Assembly (NCBI GenBank): GCA_002179805.1
Contig: NAVB01000758.1
Span: forward strand, 1 to 64,000
Length of the DNA: 64,000 nucleotides
Source: Acanthamoeba lenticulata
Lineage: Eukaryota; Discosea; Longamoebia; Acanthamoebidae
Reading direction: 5' to 3'
In this document: in pieces, positions 23,201-32,897 of the stretch
How the letters are laid out: the number at the start of each line of letters is the position of its first letter
Position numbering within the stretch: the stretch's first letter is position 1
Program-made: the position numbers and the translations under genes
Notes under the pieces: generated by a model
What the model saw: the letters and a program-made list of their open reading frames with translations, nothing else
What the model was told of the DNA's origin: nothing
Databases searched by the model: none

Positions 23201-24301
23201 AAGAAACGTCCGTCCTCGAGCGCCTGCGCCCTCGCGGGTCAGCATCACTCGGCGTACACGCGCACGCACACATGCGCACACGAACCATTTCACGGTTCTC
23301 AAGGAGGTTGTTGAGGAGCGGGAGGATATTGCGCTCGGCCTTCTCGATGCCCTCCAAGATGAGCACTCGGCCTTCGATGGCCGCTCGCACCGCCGCTTGA
23401 TCTGGTGCACCAACCACCAACCAATCAACTCATTGAGCTCATTATCAACGCCGCCAATGGTGGGTGTGGGAGACTCCCATCATACCGACAAAGCGAACAG
23501 AGTTGCCCACGATCTCGCGCCTCTGCTTGAGGTCCGCCTCCGTGGTGTCGCGGGACAGCGAGACAAACTCGTACTCTCTCTGGGCCACCTCGCAGAATCG
23601 GAGAGCGATGCGGCGCCTGAGCTCGCCCGGTGGTCTGCAGGTCGTCCCCCCCCCCCAATAACCCTCAAAGTCCGTGAGAGCTCACGCAAACAAGCAGCCA
23701 TGGCAGGGGAGGTGCTGAGCGGAAGGGACCCCAGGAGCAGCATGTCTTGGCCGAGCTGGTCCTTCTGCATCATCCACCGCAGCACGTGCAGCACCTACGC
23801 GGGGACACGAGAAAGACAACGGCGTTGAGCACGGTGGGCAAAGCATAACGGAAAGAAAGGGGACTTCCAAGGACAACGTGCCTCCTGCGTTTGCATCATC
23901 CAGCCCAGCGAAGAGGGCAGCAGCGGCACGAGATCGGGACGGCGCGGTCCAGCAGCGGGCAGAGGAAGTGAGACATCCCCGATGGCCACACGAGCAGGGC
24001 GCTGGCCCGGTGTCCCCGCGGCACCCGCACCTGCACTCCTTCTTGAGACAAATGGAAAGAGAGCACAAGGGGGGCGGAGGCGAGGAGAAGGGGCACCACT
24101 GTGGAGGCAGCGAGCCAAGACCAGCAGCCGAGCCGACGGAGAAGCGGAGCAGGAGGAGCGCACAACCAGGCTCCGCAGCGGGTGGTACTGACCCGGCACA
24201 GCAGGAGTGCCTCCGGGAGAAATGGTCCGGGCCGGCACTGCACCACCTCGCGCCACGGGTATGGCAGCACGCCAGCCCGCGGGCAACCTCCCGCGCAGCA
24301 T
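17267..24301 (-). CDS. VWA8: VWA8-like mitochondrial AAA+/von Willebrand A protein
   Basis: Homologue of VWA8, a mitochondrial matrix-side AAA+ ATPase of the midasin/MoxR type. Many exons; the stop at 17267 is secure and the start at 24301 is a guess based on an Arg/Ala-rich presequence-like N-terminus (MLRGRLPAGWRAAIPVARGG). The first AAA unit has a degenerate P-loop (LLLG|PPGELRR) and SLSRDTTEADLKQRREI. The second has a classical GPKGSGKST near 21,887-21,915. The third has GPQGVGKN near 20,296-20,325, with Asn where Thr/Ser is usual, as in human VWA8. The GGNTWAGGTGGADTAGLGGK signature near 18,725-18,795 and the MIDAS site DVSGSM near 18,140-18,160 settle the identity. The middle beta-rich region of the human protein seems absent. 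Internal junctions are partly resolved. Confidence 0.92.
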
Positions 24302-24939
24302 CTTGTGGTGTGGTGAAGGGTCCTTGTTTTTTATCTTTTATTTATTTTTTGGCTTTTCCTTGACAGCGCACGAGTGCAAAAAGTGGAGGTGTTGGAGTCG
24401 ATACGCAGCTTCCTGAGAGGACCCACTCAGGGCTGTAATCCCTCCACCAACGGGACCGGCGTCTTTTCCCTGCTCTGTCGCCAGCCTGAGGCGGTGCGAC
24501 GCTCATCATCGACCTTGAAACCCTCCCCTCCGAGAGGGCCCCAATGTCGAGTCTCCTTCTGGACGGGGCAGCGGCCTTCGGCGTGAGCCTAAACTCCCGC
24601 TCGACTGCGCACGCCTCCAATCCCTCCACCCACATACCCCGCAAGCACGGTTACAGCCAACTGCTTAGGTTGGCCGGCACTCCTCTCCTCCCTGCGCGGC
24701 CTCTTTATTGGTCGCCTGTGCCCACGACAGCGGGCCTTATGGGAGCGAACGCTCCCCATCTCTTGTGCGCGAGAACCTTGGTTGGTGCAAAGGTGTGGGA
24801 CTACGCCTTTGCGAGGTCCATGTAGAACCACACCACGCGAGGGGGTAAAGGGGCCAAAAAGACATGTTGTTCTATGTACATACATCAACACCACAGGGGA
24901 GAGGTAGAGGGGGGGAGGGTTGCTGCATCAAGGTGAGCG
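24302..24939. other. Intergenic region, no gene called
   Basis: About 640 bp between the proposed VWA8 start and the F-box gene stop, both on the minus strand. Two minus-strand open frames of about 100 codons (24342-24644 and 24589-24894) show no recognisable domain. They could be a 5' exon of VWA8, a small gene or chance. A poly-T stretch lies near 24326-24360. Confidence 0.35.
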
Positions 24940-27246
24940 TCAGCCGAGGAGACAAGAGGGCTTTTTCGAGCCCGCTTGAGCGGGTCCGCGAGAACGCTGT
25001 TGCTCCGGTGACGGGTGCGCTTCTGAGAAGCCCTTGCGAGGCTCAAGTCGGGAGGCCTTCCGCAGGGCGTACTTGACGGCGTTGGTGAGCATCACGAGGG
25101 CGTCATTCGCGAACAGTTCCACTTCGTCCGCGCTGCGTTTTTGCTCCACGCGGGGTGTCCCGCTCGCCACTTCAACTGCCGCCACTTCCATACTCTCATT
25201 CGTATTGTCGTTGTCATCGCCCGCGCCCGTGTCCGCTCCGGTGTCCGCCTCGGCATTCTCGTCGCTGTCGATGCGCGTCAAAAGCCTTTCCCACGGATCG
25301 TCGCCCGAGTTGGCCGACATCTCGCCCACCTCCCTGCACCCGGCGCAAGCGTTCGAACGGACAATTAGCCGCTGCTGGGATTGTGATCGGGTGGGGAGGG
25401 GAGGAGTGCGCACGCACCGGAGGAGCGCTGTGAGCTCGGGCGGGATCTCCATCCCCGCAATCAGCTCGGCACTGCCACCGCTGAGGGTGGGAGCGGGGTC
25501 ATCGACTTGGATTGGGGTGACGTCGCCATCGCTGGTGGGCGACACCGACGCTACCGGCGCGGCCTCGTCGTCTCGCTCGGCCTCGGTCGTAGTGCTGGTC
25601 CGTGCGAGCTGGTCCATGAGTTGATACATCCACGCCCGCGCCGAGCTGTTGTCCTCACGCGCGGTCCATCCTACACCGCACAAGGCCGTTGTTTAGCGTA
25701 TGTCGCCGCGCAGGAGGGGGAAGGGGAAACGCACGAGCGCTGCCCTGGGCGGGCCAGCCGCCGTCGCCGATGTCCATGGAGGGCGGGAAGAAGTTGACAG
25801 CGATGACGGTGCCCCGCTGGGCCTTGAGGCGCGCCATGGCGGGCGACTTGTCTGACCATTGTCCAATCACCTTGGCCTTCTTGTGCGCCAAACCAACACC
25901 GTGGTAGGAGACGAATGCGTGGCGGACGCCGTGAAGGAGGTGGTGGTCGATGCCCTCTGAGTGGCGGTCGAGCTCGACACGGATCGACGTCTGGCCCGCG
26001 GTCAGGATGGGGAAGTAGTTGTTGTCCAGCCAGCGGCCGCCGGGCGACTCCGAGAGGTTGCACGTGGCAAACGCCAACAGCACCACGCCTGCCCCTCACC
26101 CCAACAATCCGGGCGTGAGCGCCGATTGGTCCGTGAGAAAAACGGGTCGTGACAGCCCATGGAGTGGAAGGAGGGAGGAAAGGGACGCACTGCCGCCAGA
26201 CTCCACAAAGTCGGCCAGGTGGTTACCGATTTGGTTGCGCACCGCATCACTTCCCCCGGCCTGTCGATGTGCAGATCACGACGAGATGAGTTGACGTTCA
26301 CACATGTGGAGATACTGGGAGGGGGAGGGCGCGAGACGCACGATGTTGGAAAAGAAAATGACGACAGAGTGGTGGTGAAGGTGATAGAGCATATCTTCTT
26401 CCCACCCCTTCGGGGGACCGGCTTCATCATACGACTGCTGGATGATGCACGTCGAGTTGACCTGCAACCAGCAAGAACGATTCATTATTAACGCCGTTTG
26501 CAAATTGAGCAAAAAGGCGGGGCGTACCTTGACGCCGTGCGCGTAGAGTTTGTCGACGACGTCGGCCGCGTAGGGCAGCGAATTGCTGCCGACCATGAAC
26601 ACCAGACATGTGCCCTCCTGTTGCGGAATGGTGGGTCAGGATTATCTACGTCATCCACAAAGAAGGAGAACAACATCACACCTTCATGCGGAGGCGGCGG
26701 CGATAGCAGGTCTTCCACGCGTGGGGCGCGTCGATGGGCAGATCGTGCCGAAGGCGGTGCATCTCCTCCTCCGCCAAGCGACGCTCCTCGGCCTCACGCT
26801 CGACAGCATCGGCCTCGAGGAGGGCTTGAGCTTGGGCCTGGGCGCGGTGCCGCTGCGAGGCAGGAGAGGCTGAGAACAACCGCGGCGATTTCTCGGGGGA
26901 GTCGATGCCGTCGTGGTCATCTCCATCGTTGCCGCGCGATTGGCGAGCGGCAGGCCACGCAGCCTTACGCGCAAAGGGTTGTGGGAGGTGGGTGCCCTGG
27001 CGCAACACGAAGCGGCGAACATAGAGGCCCTTCCAGAAAGTGTCCTGCTCAAGTAGGCTGTGCCACTGGCGGCTTACGCATGCCAAGGCCGGCACGTTGT
27101 GCACCTCCAAAAACTAGGTCCAAGAAGGCCAAGAAACGCTGTCAGATCACAAGGATGTGATGGCGACGGTCATTTAAGAAACGGGCAAGTACCGAAGCAA
27201 TATGGAGGTAGACCTCGGGGGGTAAAACCTCAAAAGGATCGGTCAT
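24940..27246 (-). CDS. F-box protein with Rossmann/amidotransferase-like C-terminal part
   Basis: Begins MTDPFEVLPPEVYLHIAS (exon 1, 27193-27246) and splices to FLEVHNVPALACVSRQWHSL (exon 2, 26682-27113), forming a complete F-box, which normally binds Skp1 in SCF ubiquitin ligases. Exon 2 continues with a charged Gln/Ala/Glu stretch. Exon 3 (26528-26617) reads CLVFMVGSNSLPYAADVVDK, and exon 4 starts at 26461 with VNSTCIIQ. Downstream are AVRNQIGNHLADFVESGG spliced to VVLLAFATC and SPGGRWLDNNYFPI. The alternation of hydrophobic strands, Gly-Gly turns and LADFVESGG(G) recalls class I glutamine-amidotransferase or ThuA-like folds; this is inference. The C-terminal part is acidic Asp/Glu/Ala-rich and unrecognised. 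The 155-bp gap to the divergent Arg/Ser-rich gene holds both promoters. Confidence 0.7.
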
Positions 27247-27401
27247 GGTCTTGAAGAAGCGGTCGACGATCAATTTGCGGGGGGGGGGTGACTTTCGTGT
27301 AACGCTTCTGTGTTTCGCAGGTTTCAGTCCTTGTTCTGCGTCAGCGTTTCTGTCGACTCCATGGCTTTCTTGCTTTTTCTCTGCTTTTTTTTTAAGCACA
27401 G

Positions 27402-28881
27402 ATGGAGGAGACGGCGAGCAAGGCCGTTGCCGGCAGCGAGCGGGAGGGTCGCGAAGAGAGAACCGAGAGACACTCGCGTGATGAAGGAAGGAAAGAAAGA
27501 CGCAGAGATGATGACTACGATCGTAGCCGCAAGGTTCGTGCCCCTTGCAATCTTTGCTTACGTAAACTGCTCATGTGCGGCGTCGGTCGAGAATCTCACT
27601 GCATAGCGCGCGTGCAGCGTTCGCGTGAACGGGAGAGAAGCGATGATCGTGACAAGCGCCGTTCCAAACGAAGCCGCAAGTCAGACGACTCCTCATCTGA
27701 TTCCGACGATTCTGACCACAAACGCAGCAGGCGGCGAAGGCGATCTTCTTCATCTTCTTCGTCGTCCGAGAGCTCGTCCGACTCCTCATCTTCAGACTCG
27801 CGTCGGCGGAAGCGCTCTTCGCGTCGGAGCAGCGACGACAAGAGCGGCCGCAAGGACTCGGCCGAGGATGACGCCGAGTCGCGAGAGCGCAAGCGCCGGC
27901 GAAAGGAGAAGAAGCGTGAGAAGCGCGAGAAGCGGCGGAAGGAAAAGAAGGAGAAGAAGGAACGCAAGAAGCAGAAGAAGAAGGAGGAGAAGAAGCGCGA
28001 GAAGCAGGGCAAGAAGGGCGCCGTCAAGCAGTGGGGCGCGTTCGGCATCGTGCGCGAGGCCGACATGTTCTTCAAGGACGCTGTACGCGCGCCCGGCCGC
28101 CTCGCTGGGCCGTTGTCGGCTCGTTGGATCCTCGGGTGTGCTGATGGTGGTCGTGGTGATGGTGATTGTGGGAACACACGTTGTAGGAGTTCTCGTGCTA
28201 CCTGCGCGAGGTGAAGAAGATCGAGCCCGAGGTTTTGAGCAACCTGGACCGCAAGAAGTACTGGAAGGACTACATGGAAGGTCAGTTGTGCTCCCCCTCT
28301 CTTCATGATCGTGATGGCCACGTAGGAGATATGGCCGCGCAAGTCGTTTATTGTTATTTTTTGCTTATTGTGTACCTTGTTCCGGGCAGACTTCAACACG
28401 TGCACGATGCCGTCCAAGAAGTACTACGACCTCGCGCAGTGGGAGGCGCGCCAGCTCATCAAGCGCCAGAGAAAGTGCGCACTTCCCCCGTCCCGACCCA
28501 AACGGACCACGGCCCCTGCCGCGCTTCACGAGGGGGGCACTCACCACGCAAACACAAAACAATCAACGACGCAGGGGGCTGAGCGCGACGCAGGAGCAGG
28601 TCAAGGACGAAGACGCGCTGCTCGAGCGGAAGAAGAAGGAGCGCGAGGAGAAGGCGTTCCGGGAGGCCTACCGGTACAGCAACCCCTCCCCTCGGCGCGT
28701 TGTGCCTCTCGATCCGGCTTTTTCTTTTTCTTTTGCAGATGGTGATCACGTCCCTTTTCCTCTCTTTCTCTCTTTCTCTCTCTCTGTCTCGTATCGTGGA
28801 CGCTCCAGAAACGCGCGGCTGGAGAAGCAGTTGCAGGAGATCGCAAAGAAAGAGGGCAAGGTGTACATACCGCCCGTGTGA
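27402..28881 (+). CDS. Arg/Ser- and Lys/Glu-rich nuclear-type protein
   Basis: Six exons fit in phase: 27402-27533, 27618-28082, 28187-28280, 28390-28474, 28575-28673 and 28809-28881, about 315 residues. The N-terminal half is an RS-like domain (SRERERSDDRDKRRSKRSRK, serine runs), then a Lys/Glu/Arg-rich block likely to form a long charged helix and to carry nuclear localisation signals. The C-terminal part is ordered and looks conserved: WGAFGIVREADMFFKD, LREVKKIEPEVLSNLDRKKY, then TCTMPSKKYYDLAQWEARQ and the end KKEGKVYIPPV. I recall similar LREVKK...YMED.NT.TMPHKKYYDL strings in other eukaryotes but cannot name the family. A splicing or transcription role is inference from the RS domain only. 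Confidence 0.8.
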
Positions 28882-29117
28882 GCAGTCCGCACACGTGCCC
28901 ATGCAATCAAGCAATCGATCAGTGATTCAACCATTTCCCTTGTTTGCGTTTGTGTTGCGTGTCACCACATTGCCTAAACTTGTGCACACCCAACATCATA
29001 AATCGGTGGCGGGAGGTTGATCGGGCACGAGGTTACACGTTTGGCGGCGATCAAAAAAAAGGAAACGTTTACGAGGCCCTTGGTAGAGTATGCGCTTTTT
29101 GGGTTTGACTAGCCAGA

Positions 29118-30502
29118 CTACACCGGAGCAAAGGTGGACGCTTGTTGGGTCCGTTGTATGCGGGGCGAGAGAGTGAGCTGAAGATGAGGTCGTCGGCATT
29201 GTCGCTTGTTGCTGTGGGTGAGGTTTGCCTTGCGTTGAGAAGAGCCAGGCGTTGTGTCGTTCTGGTTGATGTCATCTTCCAGTAGCTGCTCATCTCGAAA
29301 AGCGTCGATGCTGTGCAAGCGGCTTCTCTTTCTTGGTGGCGTTACAGTGGAACCGGTAAGCAGCATTGGGGCCGACGTTTTCGTCTGGGTGGATGGCAAT
29401 GATGGCGGTTGTGGAGGTTCGGTTATGCTCGTCCACGAGTAGAACTCCTCCTGCATCATATCGACAAGGTCTAGCAGCTCCACCATCAACCTGAATCATC
29501 GACAGCTTGGTTCAGTTCCTATGTACTACACAACACAACACAACACAACACAACAGTTTAAACGAACCTGTGCTCTAGCTCCTCAGGCGGATATTGAGGA
29601 ACGGGAAATCCTTGGTGCAGGACAGCAAAGTAGTGAGACTGCTCCGCTTCACAGGAAGAGGAAGTGGCAAGAGCTGGTGGTTGTCCGAACATCTCTATCT
29701 TTTACTTGCAAACGTCAACCGTGGGGGTTGTAGGGCTGCTGGTGTGTTGAGGAACTGGGCTGGCGTGTAATGATGATAACGGCGTCCCTGAAGCACCTCG
29801 AGTGTGAGGCGTGTCATCCAGCGCGCGAAGGAACTCACGCCGATGCACATAAATTCGATCACACATGTCAATGAGTGCTCTAACTGGAGATCACGTGCTG
29901 ATCGATCATAGGCGGTAAATGCAGTGTAACGAAATATTCAAAGTATTTACGGCAAGGCACGGCCGGCCTTCCAGGCGCGTTTGTGGGCACAAGAAATTAC
30001 AGCAATCAGTACAAGTGGGAGTATGCACAAATACGAATCAAGCATGCCATTTGTGCAAGTATTGCTGGTATCCATTTCCCTTTACTCTGTGCTGTTATAT
30101 TTACAGTTCTTCCATCCACCGGTGGCCCACTACAGTGTCGTCTTCAAATTCCCACTCACCCACTCCATACGAGGATTGGTCGAATTGTGAGGAGTAGCAG
30201 GGGTGGCCGAGGGACTGCGGCATCCGCGCCAAGGCGGATAGCAGCTGCCTAGAGTTGACACTATAGTCTTCCAGACCTTCTTCAGCTGACGGAGACTCTC
30301 TCCGCGGCTCGTCCGCAATGCCGAAGACACTAGCCTCCTTTCTTGGCAAGCCAACTCGAAGGCCAGCCACTTGCTCCCAATCGGCGTTCTGTGGCTGCTT
30401 TACGGCTGTGACCGTCGACTGGAATCGTTGTGTAGGCTGGGAGCATGAAGGGGAGAGGAAAAGCGTGCTAAACGCTCGTGATACCTGTTGTCGTGTGAGC
30501 AT
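29118..30502 (-). CDS. Hypothetical multi-exon protein
   Basis: Unrecognised gene, partly resolved. Exon 1 (30485-30502) encodes MLTRQQ and splices over a 66-nt intron to an exon from 30418 reading STVTAVKQPQNADWEQVAG and SRQLLSALARMPQSLGHPCY. Another exon near 29570-29695 reads FAVLHQGFPVPQYPPEELEH and splices across a CACAA-repeat intron to LMVELLDLVDMMQEEFYSWT (from about 29486). The last part is Ser/Thr/Pro/Gln-rich and ends FAPV at 29118. No domain is recognised. The LMVELLDLVDMMQEEF segment should be an amphipathic helix. Limits and middle exons are uncertain; two genes are not excluded. Confidence 0.45.
29529..29555. repeat. (CACAA)n microsatellite
   Basis: About five copies of a CACAA unit, inside a proposed intron of the minus-strand hypothetical gene. 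Confidence 0.85.
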
Positions 30503-30814
30503 GATGTGGAGAATAACGTTACGAGAGGTTCAGCGGGTACCGATTTTTATGTGTGGTGGGTGACGGGGTGGGTCTCGGGCTTGTGAGTGTGAGCTCCACA
30601 CAGGCGGCGGCTGTAGCTTGAAGGGGCGCCGCCGAGTCGGCGACGAATTCTCGGAGCTTGTCGGAACGGGAGTGTTGACAAGTTTCGGTGAAGTACGCTG
30701 AATGCCTGGAATTACTCAATTCAGTAATATTGCCAACAGGAAGAATTCTTAGCGGCCAACGATTTGGGGAGCCCAAGACTAGTGCGGCAATTGACGAACG
30801 TAAGAAAGCACACA
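30503..30814. promoter_or_regulatory. Divergent intergenic region
   Basis: A 312-bp gap between the start of the minus-strand hypothetical gene and the Thr/Pro-repeat gene. It is presumed to hold two promoters; no specific element was recognised. Confidence 0.4.
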
Positions 30815-31768
30815 ATGTCGGACACTGAAATCGAGCATGCGACGGACGGCGCGGCCGCGTTGAACCTTGATGGTGACAAGCCAGCTGATGATTATGACGC
30901 CCAGCTGTCTGACGATGAAGGCAAGGGTGAGCACAAGCAAGAAGAGCCGCACGAAAATAACAACAAAGCCAAGGAGAACGGTCACGACGAAGAGGTCGTT
31001 GAGGCTGCTGACGAAGAGGAAGAATTCAAGATTCACAAGCCCACTCCCGCCACTCAGCCGCCTAAGCCTTCTTCGACACTCTCGTCGCCCTCTGCGTCGG
31101 GCACTCAGACGCCCACGCGCACTCCTACCAGGACCGGCGCACGCACCCCTACATCATCAGGCGCCCGTACGCCCACCTCGTCTGGCACCAGCACGCCTAC
31201 CCGTACGCCTACGCGTACGCCGACACGCACGCCCACTTCATCTGGCACGCGCACACCTACGCGCACGTACGTCCCTTCTTTCGTCACAATTTGTGTTTAA
31301 TTTTGGGGAAGGGGGGTGCAATGATTGTTCATCAATTAATCGGTTGTCCAAAAATTGACAGGACGCCGGCCAGCCCAAGCCGGGAATTCTCGCCTACCCT
31401 TTCGCCTCATGCGGCCGGCATTCAGCGTTCGGGCAATGTCTTCGACTCACTCTACAATGACGCCCTCCAGAGGCGTGAAAAAATCAAGCAAAAGCAAGAG
31501 CAACGTACGCTCAGTCCTCCTGTTATTGTTCCGATCTTGTTGCTTAAGCATCTGTTTGATGTTCCCCCTCCCTCCCTCCTTCCCTCCTTCTTAACTCTTT
31601 TCCTCGCGCGTTGCAGTGGACGTCGAGCGCCAGAAGCAGTTCACGAGCCCCACGGTCTCGAAGTACGCCAACAAGACGCAGCGCTCACACAACGTGTTTG
31701 AGTCACTTTACGGCGACGCCCTGCAGAGGAGGGAGAACAGGAAGAAGAAGCTTGAGGGAGGCCAGTGA
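30815..31768 (+). CDS. Thr/Pro/Arg-repeat protein with duplicated SLY.DALQRRE motif
   Basis: Three exons fit in phase: 30815-31266, 31362-31504 and 31617-31768, 248 residues. The N-terminal about 75 residues are acidic (Asp/Glu). Residues about 85-150 are a low-complexity block of TPTRTPTRT, GARTPTSSG type. The C-terminal part carries two related copies of one motif, GNVFDSLYNDALQRREK and HNVFESLYGDALQRREN, each followed by a Lys/Gln-rich helix and each preceded by Arg-Ser. No enzyme domain or membrane segment is present. The TPTR block is a likely phosphorylation target, by analogy with other Ser/Thr-Pro repeats. The function is unknown; similar VFxxLY motifs occur repeatedly in proteins of other protists as I remember, but I cannot name a family. 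Confidence 0.8.
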
Positions 31769-31978
31769 AAACGCAATCGCTCGAGAGAACCCTTGTGAAG
31801 AACAGGCCTGCCGCTGTTGGCTGCTGACCGTCTCCTCCAACGGGCGAGCCTGCATTGTACTTGCGCCGAAGGTTTCAAGCATGACGTGGCGTTTTTTTTT
31901 CTCCAATATTTTAGTCTCTCTTCATTTTTGAAGAACACACAAACAACCTTGCTGTAACCGCCTCTCTTCGCATCCATC

Positions 31979-32541
31979 ATGTTGTTCTGGTGGCTTGTTG
32001 TGGGCGTTCTCGTGTCGGCCATTGCCCTTCTCGCGCTATTGCTGGCCCCATTGCCCACCTTCCTGCAATCGGGCACCATTCAACTGCTCAACTATCTTCA
32101 GCGCCCCCTCTGGATTGTTCTTGTTTTCATCTCCTGGGTTCTCTTCGGTATGGGCTCAAACAAACCGCGCGTGTCCAGCAACAATTTCAATTCTCACTCG
32201 ATCTGCACTCTGCTGCAGATGCGTCTATGGAGATGAGGAAGTTCACCGACAACACGCCCAAGGGCGCGTCCTCGCACACCCACGCCCTGGACGAGCTTGC
32301 GCAGCACAACAAAAAGTGGCGCGCGGAGCGAAACTTCTACATGACGTGTACGTTCGCTTGCGTTGCCGCGCTGCACACGACACAGGGAGCAACGCTGACA
32401 CCATCTTTCTCTTTCCTTATGCCTGAAGGCTTCGCCTGGACACTTCTCCTGATTGTTTTGCGCTGCCATTACCTTGCTCGTTCCAAGCTTGAGCTTATTC
32501 TTGAGAACAAGCGCCTGCGTGCTGCCAGGCAGAACCAGTAG
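31979..32541 (+). CDS. Short BAP31/BAP29-family ER membrane protein
   Basis: Three exons fit in phase: 31979-32147, 32219-32347 and 32429-32541, 136 residues. Three membrane spans: MLFWWLVVGVLVSAIALLAL, PLWIVLVFISWVLF and FAWTLLLIVLRCHYLA. The loop MRKFTD...RAERNFYMT followed by the third span matches the human BAP31 segment REIRKYDD...RAQRNLYIAG, the family hallmark. Metazoan BAP31 and yeast Yet proteins handle cargo export and quality control at the ER. This copy stops 20-25 residues after the third span (RLRAARQNQ). It therefore lacks the long coiled coil and the KKxx-type retrieval signal of BAP31. The splice in the MTC|F junction is the only one that preserves frame and GT-AG ends. Confidence 0.8.
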
Positions 32542-32897
32542 AAGCTTGGCGTCAAGCTTTGCCATGCTCGCCCTCTCATGTTGTACGCAACACACAGATC
32601 AAAAGATGGGATTCCGGGCAATATCAAGGATCGCAAACTGTACCTTGGGCGCGGGAATTTGAAGTCGGTGGCGGTGTTTCTGTCTTATTTCTTTTTTCTG
32701 GGGACCTTGCGATTGCTGCTCTCGCGTCGCGTGTGTTGTGACATCATCACAGGCTCTCCGATCTGAGAGCGAAGCCTACTTTCTGTTCTCCTCTCATTGC
32801 CCCGGCCTCTTTTCCTGCGACTGTCGTATATCGCCAACAAACAGCATCTCCGATTTTTCACCGTCTCATCTCATCTTCGCCGGACGTTCATCTTTTC
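32542..32897. other. Intergenic region BAP31-like/MDN1
   Basis: A 356-bp gap between two plus-strand genes. It should contain the 3' UTR of the first and the promoter of midasin. No coding stretch was accepted. Confidence 0.4.
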
